Below, one piece after another: positions 7,757-16,789 of a stretch of DNA of 46,340 nucleotides. The translations under genes and the position numbers were made by a program. The stretch's first letter is position 1. Every line of letters starts with the position of its first letter. A model generated the notes under the pieces. It had not been told where the DNA came from and ran no database searches. It saw only the letters and a program-made list of their open reading frames with translations. The DNA is from Nitrospirae bacterium 13_2_20CM_2_62_8 (GTDB lineage Bacteria; Nitrospirota; Nitrospiria; Nitrospirales; Nitrospiraceae): contig MNDM01000061.1 in assembly GCA_001914955.1 (NCBI GenBank), positions 28,816 through 75,155 of the forward strand, written 5' to 3'.

Positions 7757-9313
7757 TTATTTCGCAATATCCACGAAGCGGCTCTCCCTGATCACCGTCA
7801 CCTTGATCTGACCGGGATAGGTCAGGTCCTGCTCGATTTTCTTGACGAGCTCGCGGGCGAGCTTGGACGATTCGTCGTCATCCAGCTCATCCTGGCGGAC
7901 GATCACTCGGATCTCGCGGCCGGCCTGGATGGCGTAGGCCTTCTGCACCCCCCGGAACCCGCTCGCCAGCGACTCCAACTTCTCCAGCCGCTTCACGTAC
8001 GATTCGAGCGCCTCCCTGCGGGCCCCCGGCCTGGCTGCCGATAAGGCCTCCGACGACGCCACCAGGACGGTCTCCACGCAGATCGGCTCGACCTGTTCGT
8101 GGTGGGCTGCGATCGCGTTCACTACCTTGAGCGATTCGCCGTAGCGTTTGGCCAGATCGGCGCCCAGCAAGGCATGCGGTCCTTCTTCCTCCTGGCTCAC
8201 TGCCTTGCCGATGTCATGGAGCAGCGCGCCGCGTTTGGCCAGCTTCACGTCCAGCCCCAGCTCGGCGGCCATGGTGCCGCAGATAAACGCCGCTTCCCGG
8301 GCGTGGTACAGGTTGTTTTGACCGTAACTGGTCCTATACTTCAGCCGACCGAGCAGCTTGACGAGTTCCGGTTGGACGCCCGACAGTCCGACCTCATAGA
8401 TGATTTTCTCGGCTTCCTCCACCATCAGCTTGTCGAGGTCGGTCTTGACCTTTTCGACGATCTCCTCGATCCGGGTGGGGTGGATGCGGCCGTCATGCAT
8501 CAACCGCTCCAGCGACACCTTGGCTACCTCCCGGCGCAACGGATCGAACCCTGAGATGACGACCGCTTCCGGGGTCTCGTCGATGATCAAATCAATGCCC
8601 GTGGCGGCCTCGATCGCACGAATGTTGCGCCCTTCGCGGCCGATGATGCGGCCTTTCATCGCGTCGTTGGGAATCGGCACCACGGAAATCGTCGCTTCCG
8701 CGACATAATCCCTGGTGACCCGCTGAATCGATCTGGCGATAATCTCCCGGGCTTCCCGCTCGGCATTTTCTCTCGCTTCATCAACAATCCGCTTCGCGGC
8801 GCCCGCCGCGGCGAACCGGGCCTCACTCTCGATTTCACTGACCAGCTGACGCTTGGCCTCTTCGACCGTCAACCCGGTGATGCGTTCCAGCGCCTGGCGG
8901 TGCTCTTTGATGGCCTGTTCAGAAGCCGCTTCCCTGGCGCCAAGCGTCTCCTCGCGCTTGGCGAGCGCCAGGTCGCGTTTCTCCGCCGCCCCCGTTTTCC
9001 GTTCCAGGTTCTCCTCGCGTTGGAGCAGGCGATGCTCCAGGGAACCCAGCTCCGAGCGTTTTTCTTTCTGCTCCTTTTCCAGCTCGGTCCGCGCCTGTAA
9101 CAGCAAGTCTTTCGCTTCGAGTTTCGCCTCTCTCACGAGATTGTCCGCTTCCCGTCCCGCTCCCTGAACGAGCGCGCGGGCTTGCTCTTCAGCCTGACTG
9201 CGACGGCTTCCGAGTGACCGCCGGCGAAGCACCTCGTTTATCGCGATCCCTGCCACCGCGCCTAGAATTCCTGCCATGATATAGACGGCCACGTCCGTAA
9301 GAATGGTGTTCAC
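7757..9313 (-). CDS. rny: Ribonuclease Y
   Basis: Membrane-anchored endoribonuclease that starts mRNA decay. The order is an N-terminal membrane helix (about residues 4-24), a long coiled coil rich in Glu/Lys/Arg, a KH domain (GREGRNIRAIEAATGIDLII) and an HD domain (ALLHDIGKAVSQEEEGPHA). From GTG 9313 the protein has 518 residues, close to the Bacillus enzyme. The GTG lies directly after AAGGGG, which is too close to be a normal ribosome site, so the start is the uncertain part. An in-frame ATG at 9277 and upstream frames are alternatives. Its neighbours zapA and ymdB match the common order. Confidence 0.93.
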   Translation of the reverse strand: MNTILTDVAVYIMAGILGAVAGIAINEVLRRRSLGSRRSQAEEQARALVQGAGREADNLVREAKLEAKDLLLQARTELEKEQKEKRSELGSLEHRLLQREENLERKTGAAEKRDLALAKREETLGAREAASEQAIKEHRQALERITGLTVEEAKRQLVSEIESEARFAAAGAAKRIVDEARENAEREAREIIARSIQRVTRDYVAEATISVVPIPNDAMKGRIIGREGRNIRAIEAATGIDLIIDETPEAVVISGFDPLRREVAKVSLERLMHDGRIHPTRIEEIVEKVKTDLDKLMVEEAEKIIYEVGLSGVQPELVKLLGRLKYRTSYGQNNLYHAREAAFICGTMAAELGLDVKLAKRGALLHDIGKAVSQEEEGPHALLGADLAKRYGESLKVVNAIAAHHEQVEPICVETVLVASSEALSAARPGARREALESYVKRLEKLESLASGFRGVQKAYAIQAGREIRVIVRQDELDDDESSKLARELVKKIEQDLTYPGQIKVTVIRESRFVDIAK

Positions 9314-9856
9314 CCCCTTCGTGACTGCGTCGTCGTTTTCGTGCGGGACAATCTGGCAGCAGGAGCAGGTCATCAGCGGGATGCAAGCCTGTGCGGCGAG
9401 GGTCGGACTCTGCGGGACCGGCAAGAGGCAGGAACTACTTCAGGAGGCTACAACGTCGCTGTCTTGAACGAGACAACCGGTGTGGGTCGCCGCCGCTCTC
9501 TGGCGGGAGATGGGGTCAGGCCGGGCTCGGTCATCGCCCCCGGCTCACGACACGCGGGCCGCAGGCGAGCGTTCCCGCATCGCCTCTCCGCCCACGGCCT
9601 CGCCCGAAGAGAAGCCGCACCCTCTCGCCGCAACACGGTCTGCGCAACAACTTGGTTCACCACTCCGCGCGCCCTTCACCAGTCGAATGCCGATTGAACT
9701 TGCTTTTTCAGTTCAGGACCGCTCGTCAGCCCCGGCGTTCACATTCGCCTCTTGGATGTCGTCACCCGCCACCGCGACTTACTCTGTCCTGCTTCCGCTA
9801 TGTCTCCATCAATAACGGTACGCTATCAGATACTCGAGGGCAATGCAAGCCCGCGG
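9314..9856 (-). ncRNA. ssrS: Candidate 6S RNA interval between zapA and rny
   Basis: This 543-bp gap holds no supported gene. In many bacteria 6S RNA lies directly downstream of zapA, often before rny, which is the main reason for this call. The minus strand is G/C-rich and can form several hairpins: TGAACT/AGTTCA arms near 9696-9716, GCCGGG/CCCGGC near 9520-9545, and TGTCT/AGACA near 9458-9475. There is also a GCCTGCGG word resembling the 3' part of known 6S RNAs (near 9560). I could not fold a complete 6S with its central bubble, so boundaries are not given and the call is positional. Confidence 0.25.
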
Positions 9857-10153
9857 TTATCGGACGCGTGAGGGCTGGAGCTGTTCCTCGATCGACTCCA
9901 TCAGGCAACGCGCCCGCCGCTCGACGTCCACTTCGCCTTGTCGCCGAAGCTGCTCGGCCTGAAAGAGTTGATCGGTGATGTTGATCGCCGCCAACAACGC
10001 CAGCTTGGCGAAGGTAGCGGTTTTCATCCCCTGGGCGACCCCTCGCATCTGCTCATCGACGTACGCGGCCAGACGTTTGATGTAGTCTTCCTCCGCATCG
10101 CCCATGATGGTATACCGATGGCCGTAGATCTCAATCTCAATGTTCTTAGTCAA
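9857..10153 (-). CDS. zapA: Cell division protein ZapA
   Basis: A 98-residue protein that bundles FtsZ filaments at the division ring. It has the family start IEIEIYGHRYTI and the helical block YIKRLAAYVDEQMRGVA, then KLALLAAINITDQLF. The start codon is TTG 10153, supported by AAGGAGG about six bases upstream; there is no ATG alternative. It overlaps the end of the upstream ZapB-like gene by 8 bp, so translation is probably coupled. Confidence 0.92.
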   Translation of the reverse strand: MTKNIEIEIYGHRYTIMGDAEEDYIKRLAAYVDEQMRGVAQGMKTATFAKLALLAAINITDQLFQAEQLRRQGEVDVERRARCLMESIEEQLQPSRVR

Positions 10154-10400
10154 GGGCCACCTCCTTAGAGTCCTCCACGCATTCGAGGAACTCCAATTCT
10201 CCCAAGACCTTTTCGATCCTCGATTTGATATCGGACCGATCCTCCGCCCATCGATGGGTCAGCTCGTACTGCTTCGACAGCCGTTCTCGGGCCGTCCGCA
10301 GATCTCCGTGCAACGCGGCATTCGTGCGTTTCAGGTCCTGAATCATCTCCAACAGCCCCTGCACGCGGGCCTCCAGCGCCTCCATTTTCTCCAGACCCAT
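10146..10400 (-). CDS. ZapB-like coiled-coil cell-division protein
   Basis: An 84-residue, almost wholly coiled-coil protein (MGLEKMEALEARVQGLLEMI, then further heptads to about residue 65). Size, composition and position directly before zapA suggest a ZapB-like FtsZ-ring partner. Coiled coils align easily by chance, so the assignment rests mostly on context. ATG 10400 follows a G/A-rich stretch (GGAGGCGG). It lies 71 bp downstream of the lytic transglycosylase gene. Confidence 0.7.
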   Translation of the reverse strand: MGLEKMEALEARVQGLLEMIQDLKRTNAALHGDLRTARERLSKQYELTHRWAEDRSDIKSRIEKVLGELEFLECVEDSKEVALD

Positions 10401-10471
10401 GCACCGCCTCCGTCCCGAGTGAATTCGCCACGCGAGTTCGACTGGAGAAACCGGCGCGAACTATAGAAGCT

Positions 10472-12745
10472 TCAGCAGACCTTGTCAAGGGAACGGGCGT
10501 CGCAGGTTCCACGTCCGAGGCGGTGGTATTCCCGATAGCTGCGGAGCACGCGTTTCACGTACTGGCGGGTTTCCTGGTAGGGAATGAGTTCGACAAATTC
10601 GTCCGGCTCCTTGTCCCCGTTCTTCGCGGCCCACGTCGAGACGGCCGGAGGTCCTGCGTTGTAGGCCGCCACGGCCAGGATCACGTTCCCGGAAAACTGC
10701 TGCAGCAACTGCTTCAGGTACCCGATCCCAACCCGGATATTGGTCTCCTGGTCGAACAGCTCGTCCCGTATCACGTTGGGCAATCCCAGTCGCCGGGCCA
10801 CCGTTTGGGCTGTCCCCGGCATGAGCTGCATCAGTCCCACCGCGCCGACGCGCGACACGGCTCGCGCATCGTACTGGCTTTCCTCACGGATGATCGCAGT
10901 CACAAGGTAGGGATCGACCAGGCTGCCGGCGTGGGCGCGGATCGTGGAGAGATAGCCGGTCGGATAGGCCACGTTCCATAACACCTGAGGGACCGGCTCG
11001 CCTCCTCGTTCCAGGGCATCTTGGAAGTAGAGCCTGGCCACCCGCAGGGCGGGATAGTAGGCGCCGGTTTCATTGAGCAGCGCCGAGAGCTCGAGCAGGA
11101 TCCTGCGATCACGGGCGTAGCGATCCGTCAGAGAGACCAACTCCCTGGCCGCGTCCTGATCCAGCCCCAGGGTTTTTAACTCAAGCGCTTTCCGGTAGTG
11201 AACGTCCTGCCCCACCTCGGTTTTTCCGTTCCCCGACGGGAGTGAGGCGGCCTGTGAACTGGCATCCCCGGACGCCGACAGTGACGAGGGCACCTTGGCG
11301 CGAGCACTCGCCAACTGACAGTAGTACGTGTAGACATACCGCTGGCACAGGCGGAGGTAGACCTCGGGCGCGTCACGGTCCGTGAGGGGTTCCATCGCCC
11401 GCGCCATCCAGTACAGGACCTGAGGAGTGAACTGCGCATCCTCCTTGCCGTTCAAGACCTCTTGAAAGGTTTCGATCGCATCACGGAACGACCCGGCCCG
11501 GTACCGGATCCAGCCGATTCGCCAGAGGGCGTCCGCACGGGTCCCGGCACTCTCACGAGACTGCGCGGCCTGACGATACCGTGCAATCGCTTCATCAAAC
11601 CGGCCCCCGTCCTCCAGCCAGGTTCCCTCAAACAAGAGAATCGCCCCCCGCTGTTCGTCGGACAGAGACAGCTTCGGGAAGGACTGGCGGAGCGCGAGCA
11701 GGCGCGCCCCATCCCCTTGTCTCAGATAGATCCTCGCCAGCCAGACGGCAGCCTCATCCGATTCTGCGATCCGCTCCGCGGCCAGCCCCTGGAAGATGTC
11801 TCGGGCTTGCTCATAGCGCCTTAGCCGGACGAGCGCCAGGCCGAGTTTAAGCCTCGCCTCGTTGCGGCGCGGATGGTTCGGAGCCGCGACCAGGAACTTC
11901 TGCATCTCGTCGACCGCCTCAACATGCAGCGACAGGTTGAGAAAGGAGACGGCTCGCCCGTACAGGTCGTTGGGCATGGGGCGCCAAGCCTCACCGTTCA
12001 CGCTCCGGCTCAGTTGAGCCATCGCGACGCCCGCCTCGGGCGTGTTGGGGTACCGCACCCAGAGCTGTCTGAGCGTGGCCAGGGCGTCATCGGGACGGTT
12101 CTCGCGAAGTTGACAGTCCGCAAGGCTCACCAGCGCGGGTGGCGCGCTGGGATCCTGAGGCTCCAGGGACACCGCTCTGTCGAGAAGGCCGATCGCGTCG
12201 GCGCATTGCCCCGCCTTATACCAGGCCTCGCCGCCTCGAAACGCGGCCTGACTCACGAGCAGCGTGTCGGGCACGGCCTGCGGAATGACCTCGAACAGGG
12301 CCGCGGCTTGCGACGCATCACCCAGCTTCAGCAGGGAGCCCGCGATCCAGAACCGGATATAGTCTTCGAGGAGAGGAAGATCCCGCTGAGCGGCTTTGAG
12401 AAAACGAACGGCTTCGGCGGGGTCGCGCTCGGCCAGGAGCACGCCCATCAGCAGACCCGCCCGTTTCGCCCAGATGGAGCCCGGGTACTGCTCCATGACC
12501 ACCCGAAGCCGGTCGACCATCGCCTGAGACTTCTCTTGGTCGACCGCACTGCCTCCGGCCTGCGCCATCTGACCCCGCACGGCGCTGAAACACTCTTCCG
12601 CCGACCCGCAGGTCGGGTCAGGCTGAGCATTCGCCGCAAGAACCTTGGTCGCGACCGTGCAGCCCAGGAGGAAGACGACGGCAAGCGGCAGGGAGAACCC
12701 GATCAGGACAGCGACCGATGGTCGTGTGAGGCGCATTCGGGACAT
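10472..12745 (-). CDS. TPR-containing soluble lytic murein transglycosylase, probable lipoprotein
   Basis: About 757 residues. An N-terminal hydrophobic segment ends in VFLLGC, a plausible lipobox with Cys near residue 29, so the protein may be lipid-anchored in the envelope. A long array of TPR-like helical repeats occupies roughly residues 90-560. The C-terminal SLT domain is complete: AIIREESQYDARAVSRVGAV with catalytic Glu, GLMQLMPGTAQTVA, and AVAAYNAGPPAVSTW, then PYQETRQYVKRVL. It cleaves glycan strands to 1,6-anhydro-muropeptides. Starts at GTG 12754, ATG 12745 and ATG 12736 are all possible; none has a strong ribosome site. A TATAAT lies at 12781-12786. Confidence 0.9.
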   Translation of the reverse strand: MSRMRLTRPSVAVLIGFSLPLAVVFLLGCTVATKVLAANAQPDPTCGSAEECFSAVRGQMAQAGGSAVDQEKSQAMVDRLRVVMEQYPGSIWAKRAGLLMGVLLAERDPAEAVRFLKAAQRDLPLLEDYIRFWIAGSLLKLGDASQAAALFEVIPQAVPDTLLVSQAAFRGGEAWYKAGQCADAIGLLDRAVSLEPQDPSAPPALVSLADCQLRENRPDDALATLRQLWVRYPNTPEAGVAMAQLSRSVNGEAWRPMPNDLYGRAVSFLNLSLHVEAVDEMQKFLVAAPNHPRRNEARLKLGLALVRLRRYEQARDIFQGLAAERIAESDEAAVWLARIYLRQGDGARLLALRQSFPKLSLSDEQRGAILLFEGTWLEDGGRFDEAIARYRQAAQSRESAGTRADALWRIGWIRYRAGSFRDAIETFQEVLNGKEDAQFTPQVLYWMARAMEPLTDRDAPEVYLRLCQRYVYTYYCQLASARAKVPSSLSASGDASSQAASLPSGNGKTEVGQDVHYRKALELKTLGLDQDAARELVSLTDRYARDRRILLELSALLNETGAYYPALRVARLYFQDALERGGEPVPQVLWNVAYPTGYLSTIRAHAGSLVDPYLVTAIIREESQYDARAVSRVGAVGLMQLMPGTAQTVARRLGLPNVIRDELFDQETNIRVGIGYLKQLLQQFSGNVILAVAAYNAGPPAVSTWAAKNGDKEPDEFVELIPYQETRQYVKRVLRSYREYHRLGRGTCDARSLDKVC

Positions 12746-12780
12746 GGGTCTCACGCTGGTGATTGCCTACAACAGGCGTC

Positions 12781-12786
12781 ATTATA
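12781..12786 (-). promoter_or_regulatory. -10 element of the TPR transglycosylase promoter
   Basis: A perfect TATAAT on the minus strand, 36 bp upstream of the chosen start. The -35 position (TAGTCT at 17 bp) is poor. A near-palindrome around AAGCTT overlaps the spacer and could bind a regulator. Confidence 0.5.
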
Positions 12787-12833
12787 GCAAAGCTTGCTCG
12801 GTGAGACTATGAAGGCGTCGTACCCGCGATGCC

Positions 12834-12862
12834 TTGTCACGGGCTTTTCGGCTGTGTTACGC
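12834..12862 (+). promoter_or_regulatory. Promoter of rlmN, predicted leaderless
   Basis: TTGTCA (12834-12839), a 17-bp spacer and TTACGC (12857-12862). The expected transcript start falls at or within two bases of the ATG at 12870, which has no Shine-Dalgarno sequence. Confidence 0.5.
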
Positions 12863-12869
12863 TCGCGCC

Positions 12870-13973
12870 ATGGCGCGTAGTGGACGACCACCGGCTTCGC
12901 CGCACGGGGCTGGCACCAACCTCCTAGAGCTCGACCTGAAGTCGGCCGAACGGTTGGTGCGCGACCTGGGCTGGCCGCGGTACCGAGCCCCACAGATCTT
13001 CCGTTGGCTGTACCAGAGCCGGGTCCGAGACATTGAGCGGATGACGGATCTTTCGCAAGCGGAACGGGCCCGACTCCGGACAATGGCCACGATCGAGCGG
13101 CTCCACGATTGCCATGTCCTGACGTCCGCCGACGGAACCCGGAAATTCCTGGCCCGCCTCGAAGACGGCCTGATGGTTGAAAGCGTCCTCATCCCCGAGG
13201 ATGGACGGCTCACCCTCTGCCTCTCCACACAGGTCGGGTGTACCCTCGATTGCGGCTTCTGCCTGACCGGCCGGATGGGACTGAAACGAAACCTCAAGGC
13301 GCACGAAATCGTGGACCAGGTCCTGACGGTGCAGGACCGGCTCGAGACCGGCGAGCGGCTGACCAATCTCGTTCTGATGGGGATGGGTGAGCCGCTGGCC
13401 AATCTGGACGGGGTCACGGAGGCGATCGCCCGGTTGACCGACACCCAGTGGGGCGTCGGGATTCCGGCGCGGCGGATTACCTTGTCCACCGCGGGACTGG
13501 CTCCCCGCCTCAAGGACGTGGCGACCCTGGGAATCAACCTGGCCGTCTCGCTCAACGCCACGACCAACGAACAGCGGGATCGGCTGATGCCGGCCATCAA
13601 TCGGTTGCATCCCCTGAACAGCTTGTTGGCCGCCTGCCGCGCTTTTCCCCTGCCGCCCCGCCGGCGGCTCACCTTCGAATACGTGCTGTTGGCGGGGATC
13701 AACGATACCGAGCAGGATGCCAGGCGACTGGCGAAGCTGCTGAGCGGGATGCGCTGCAAAGTCAACCTGATTCCCTTCAACGAATTCCCCGACTCCGGGT
13801 TCCGGCGTCCGGAGGAGTCTGCGGTCCTGCGCTTCCAGTCGGTGCTGCGAAAGGCCGGCCTCCACGCCTTCATCCGCAAGAGCAAGGGGCGCGATGTCCT
13901 CGGCGCCTGCGGTCAGCTCGGCCAGGTTCCCGAGAGGCGGGAAGCCGCGATCTTGACGCCGGTGGGCGCCTGA
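12870..13973 (+). CDS. rlmN: 23S rRNA (adenine2503-C2)-methyltransferase RlmN
   Basis: Radical-SAM enzyme of 367 residues that methylates A2503 of 23S rRNA and A37 of some tRNAs. The iron-sulfur motif is CTLDCGFC (CxxxCxxC). LVLMGMGEPLANLD is the SAM-binding block, and SLNATTNEQRDRLMPAINR is a typical later motif. The second catalytic Cys lies in DVLGACGQL near the end. ATG 12870 starts just after the predicted transcript start. The two M16 peptidase genes follow, the first only 1 bp after the stop. Confidence 0.95.
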   Translation: MARSGRPPASPHGAGTNLLELDLKSAERLVRDLGWPRYRAPQIFRWLYQSRVRDIERMTDLSQAERARLRTMATIERLHDCHVLTSADGTRKFLARLEDGLMVESVLIPEDGRLTLCLSTQVGCTLDCGFCLTGRMGLKRNLKAHEIVDQVLTVQDRLETGERLTNLVLMGMGEPLANLDGVTEAIARLTDTQWGVGIPARRITLSTAGLAPRLKDVATLGINLAVSLNATTNEQRDRLMPAINRLHPLNSLLAACRAFPLPPRRRLTFEYVLLAGINDTEQDARRLAKLLSGMRCKVNLIPFNEFPDSGFRRPEESAVLRFQSVLRKAGLHAFIRKSKGRDVLGACGQLGQVPERREAAILTPVGA

Positions 13974-13974
13974 C

Positions 13975-15372
13975 ATGCGCCCCTCTCACGGAGCGTTCGT
14001 CCGCATGTCGCTGAGCCGTTGGATCCGCACTCCCCTCCTGGTCCTCCCGCTGGTTCTGTTCCTGTGGCCCGGCACTCCCGTGCAGGCTTCAACGGTGCGG
14101 GAATCTATCCTGGCCAACGGCATGAAAGTGCTGCTGGTGGAGGTGCCGAAAGCGCCGGTGGTCACCGTCCAGATTTGGTACCGGGTCGGCTCACGCAACG
14201 AGGTCATGGGCCGGGCCGGACTGTCGCACATGCTGGAGCACATGATGTTCAAGGGGACCGAGCGCTACCCGAAGGGGACCTTCTCGCGCACCATCCGCAA
14301 GAACGGCGGGAACGACAACGCCTTCACGAGCCAGGACTACACCGCCTATTTCGAAAATCTGGCGGCTGATCGGGTGGAACTGGGCCTGGAGCTGGAGGCC
14401 GACCGGCTTCGAGGCTTGCTCCTCGATGAGAAGGAATTCCAGCTCGAGCGCGAAGTGGTCAAGGAAGAGCGGCGTCTTCGCACGGAGGACGATCCGCAGG
14501 CCTTTCTGGTTGAATCGCTCTTCGCCCAGGCGTTTCTGATGCACCCGTACCACTGGCCGGTCATCGGGTGGTTTCCCGACCTGAACGCGATGACCCGCGA
14601 GGACCTCAAACGTCACTACGACAGCTATTACGTGCCGAACAACGCCACCCTGCTCGTGGTGGGGGACTTCAAGGCCGACGCCCTGCTGCCCACCATCACA
14701 CGCCTGTTCGAACCCATCCCGAACAAGCCAGTCCCGCCCCCGCCGGCGGTGACCGAGCCCGAGCAGCGCGGGGAGCGGCGGATCATCGTCAAGCGGGAAG
14801 CGCAGGTGCCGTTCGTGATGGCGGGCTATCGCATGCCCAACTATACGCACGAGGATTCCTGCCCCCTCACGATCCTCGAGTCCATCCTGTCGAACGGCAA
14901 GAGCTCGCGACTCTACCGAAGCCTGGTGTACGAGCAGAAGATCGCGCTCGCCGTGGGGGGAGAGTATAGCTTGCTCCAAGCCGACCCCGAACTGTTTTAC
15001 CTGTACGCGGTAGTGAAGCCCGGCCAGAAGGTTGAACGGGTCGAGCACGCCTTGTACCGGGAACTGGCTCGGCTTCAGGCCACTCTTCCGACGGCGCAGG
15101 AGCTCCAGCGCGCGAAAAATCAGGTCGAAGCTTCCTATATCTTCGGCCAGGATTCTAACTTTCGCCAGGCCATGCTGCTCGGTCAGGCCGAAACGGTCGG
15201 GGCGGGGTGGCGTCACGTTGAACAGTTCCTGGAACGGATCCAACGCGTGACGGCCGAGGACGTCCAACGCGTGGCCCGGCGCTACTTCGTCGAGGAGGCG
15301 CGTACGGTCGGGATCCTCATTCCGACCCCGCCGCCCCCAAAATCGGCCGCACAAGGTTCACCACAGAGCTGA
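13975..15372 (+). CDS. M16 family zinc metallopeptidase, catalytic subunit
   Basis: A 465-residue exported pitrilysin-like peptidase. An N-terminal signal segment (TPLLVLPLVLFLWPGTPVQA, about residues 18-37) precedes the catalytic domain. The inverted zinc motif is intact (SHMLEHMMFKGTERYP, HxxEH), and the distal Glu ligand lies in EREVVKEERR. It probably acts in the periplasm with the next gene product as a heterodimer, since bacterial M16 proteins often occur as an active/inactive pair. It starts 1 bp after the rlmN stop; an internal ATG at 14005 would still keep the signal peptide. Confidence 0.92.
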   Translation: MRPSHGAFVRMSLSRWIRTPLLVLPLVLFLWPGTPVQASTVRESILANGMKVLLVEVPKAPVVTVQIWYRVGSRNEVMGRAGLSHMLEHMMFKGTERYPKGTFSRTIRKNGGNDNAFTSQDYTAYFENLAADRVELGLELEADRLRGLLLDEKEFQLEREVVKEERRLRTEDDPQAFLVESLFAQAFLMHPYHWPVIGWFPDLNAMTREDLKRHYDSYYVPNNATLLVVGDFKADALLPTITRLFEPIPNKPVPPPPAVTEPEQRGERRIIVKREAQVPFVMAGYRMPNYTHEDSCPLTILESILSNGKSSRLYRSLVYEQKIALAVGGEYSLLQADPELFYLYAVVKPGQKVERVEHALYRELARLQATLPTAQELQRAKNQVEASYIFGQDSNFRQAMLLGQAETVGAGWRHVEQFLERIQRVTAEDVQRVARRYFVEEARTVGILIPTPPPPKSAAQGSPQS

Positions 15373-15404
15373 GTCCACCGAGGGAGGCGCCCGCAGGTCC
15401 ACTG

Positions 15405-16781
15405 ATGGCGGCACGACACGGAACAGGCCGGGCGTGTGTCGGAGCGGCGCGACTGATGGTGGCGCTGTTCCTGTGGCTCAGCCTCGCGCTCATGCCGGTT
15501 CAGCTTCAGGCTGCGGACATCAACCCGATTCGGTTCGTCCTGCCGAACGGATTGACGGTGCTGGTGCTGGAGCAGCACGCGCTGCCGCTCGTCCAGATCC
15601 ACGCGCTGATCAAAGCCGGGTCGGCTCAGGACCCGGCCGAGAAAGCCGGGCTCGCCAACCTGGTCGCCAGCCTGCTGGACGAGGGAACCGGCTCTCGCAC
15701 AGCCAAACAGATCGCCGATCAGATTGAGTTCGTGGGGGGCACCTTGGCTGCGCAGGCTTCGGAAGATTTTACAACCGCCTCGGCGAGAGTGTTGAAGAAG
15801 GACACGGAGCTGGGGTTCGAGCTGTTGGCCGATATCCTGCGCAGGCCCGCATTTCCAGAGGCGGAGCTGAAGCGCGTGCGGAGCGAGATCCTGGGAGAGA
15901 TTGCGACCGAGAAGGACGATCCGGGGCAGGTCGCGGCCAAGGTGTTCAACGAACTGGTGTTCGAGGAGCATCCGTACCGCTGGCCGGTCAACGGCACCGA
16001 GGCGACCGTACCGAAGATCACGGGACGAGACATCCTGATCTTTTTCTTGCGCCAATACCGCCCGAATCAGACGATTCTGACGATCGTGGGGGACATCACG
16101 GTCGAGCAGGCGCGCCAACTGGTGACCAAGCACTTCGGCTCGTGGAAGCAGGGCGCCTCTCCCGTGCGAACAGCCCGGACCCCGCGGCCTCTTGAAAAAC
16201 CGGTCGTCCGGCTCATCGAGAAAGACCTGACCCAGTCGACGATCATGCTGGGCCACGTCGGGATCAGCCGCACGAACCCTGACTTCTACGCCGTCACGGT
16301 CATGAACTACATCCTGGGCGCCGGCGGGTTTTCCTCACGGCTGATGGATTCGATCCGCGATAATCAGGGGCTGGCCTACGGCGTGGGAAGCCACTTCGAA
16401 GCCAATCTGATGCCGGGAGCCTTCTTCATCAGCCTCCAGACGCGCAACGAGACGGCCAACCAGGCAATCGCCGGTGTGCTGACCGAGCTGAACGGCATGA
16501 GAAACGCGCCGGTCACGGATGAAGAGCTGGCCGACGCCAAGGCGTACCTGATCGGCAGTTTCCCGCTCCGCCTGGACACCACCGCGAAGCTGGCCGAAGT
16601 GTTGAGCTTGGTCGAGTTCTACGGGCTGGGGTTGGACTATTTCACCCAGTATCCACGTTGGATCGAGCGGGTCACCAAAGAAGACGTGCTGCGAGTCGCG
16701 AAGCAGTATCTCCGTCCCAGCAACTATGCCCTCGTCGTCGTCGGAAACCTGGCCAAGGCCAAAGTCACGCAGAAGCCGTGA
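15405..16781 (+). CDS. M16 family peptidase-like protein, non-catalytic subunit
   Basis: A 458-residue exported M16 protein with a signal segment (LMVALFLWLSLALMPVQLQA). The place of the zinc motif reads AGLANLVASLLDEGT, so HxxEH is absent and the protein cannot hydrolyse on its own. The second half keeps the substrate-site block GGFSSRLMDSIRDNQGLAYG, the R/Y pair expected of the partner subunit. With the preceding active subunit it should form the clamshell heterodimer. It lies 32 bp downstream, in the same operon. Confidence 0.92.
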   Translation: MAARHGTGRACVGAARLMVALFLWLSLALMPVQLQAADINPIRFVLPNGLTVLVLEQHALPLVQIHALIKAGSAQDPAEKAGLANLVASLLDEGTGSRTAKQIADQIEFVGGTLAAQASEDFTTASARVLKKDTELGFELLADILRRPAFPEAELKRVRSEILGEIATEKDDPGQVAAKVFNELVFEEHPYRWPVNGTEATVPKITGRDILIFFLRQYRPNQTILTIVGDITVEQARQLVTKHFGSWKQGASPVRTARTPRPLEKPVVRLIEKDLTQSTIMLGHVGISRTNPDFYAVTVMNYILGAGGFSSRLMDSIRDNQGLAYGVGSHFEANLMPGAFFISLQTRNETANQAIAGVLTELNGMRNAPVTDEELADAKAYLIGSFPLRLDTTAKLAEVLSLVEFYGLGLDYFTQYPRWIERVTKEDVLRVAKQYLRPSNYALVVVGNLAKAKVTQKP

Positions 16782-16789
16782 GGGGTGAG

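Noticed and set aside
9440-9480. A T-arm-like hairpin (TGTCT CGTTCA AGACA) suggesting a tRNA before rny
   Set aside because: No acceptor, D or anticodon arm accompanies it.
11873-16256. Long antisense frames opposite the TPR transglycosylase, rlmN and the M16 genes (300-390 codons)
   Set aside because: They mirror the codon bias of genuine genes on the other strand and show no recognisable motif or ribosome site.
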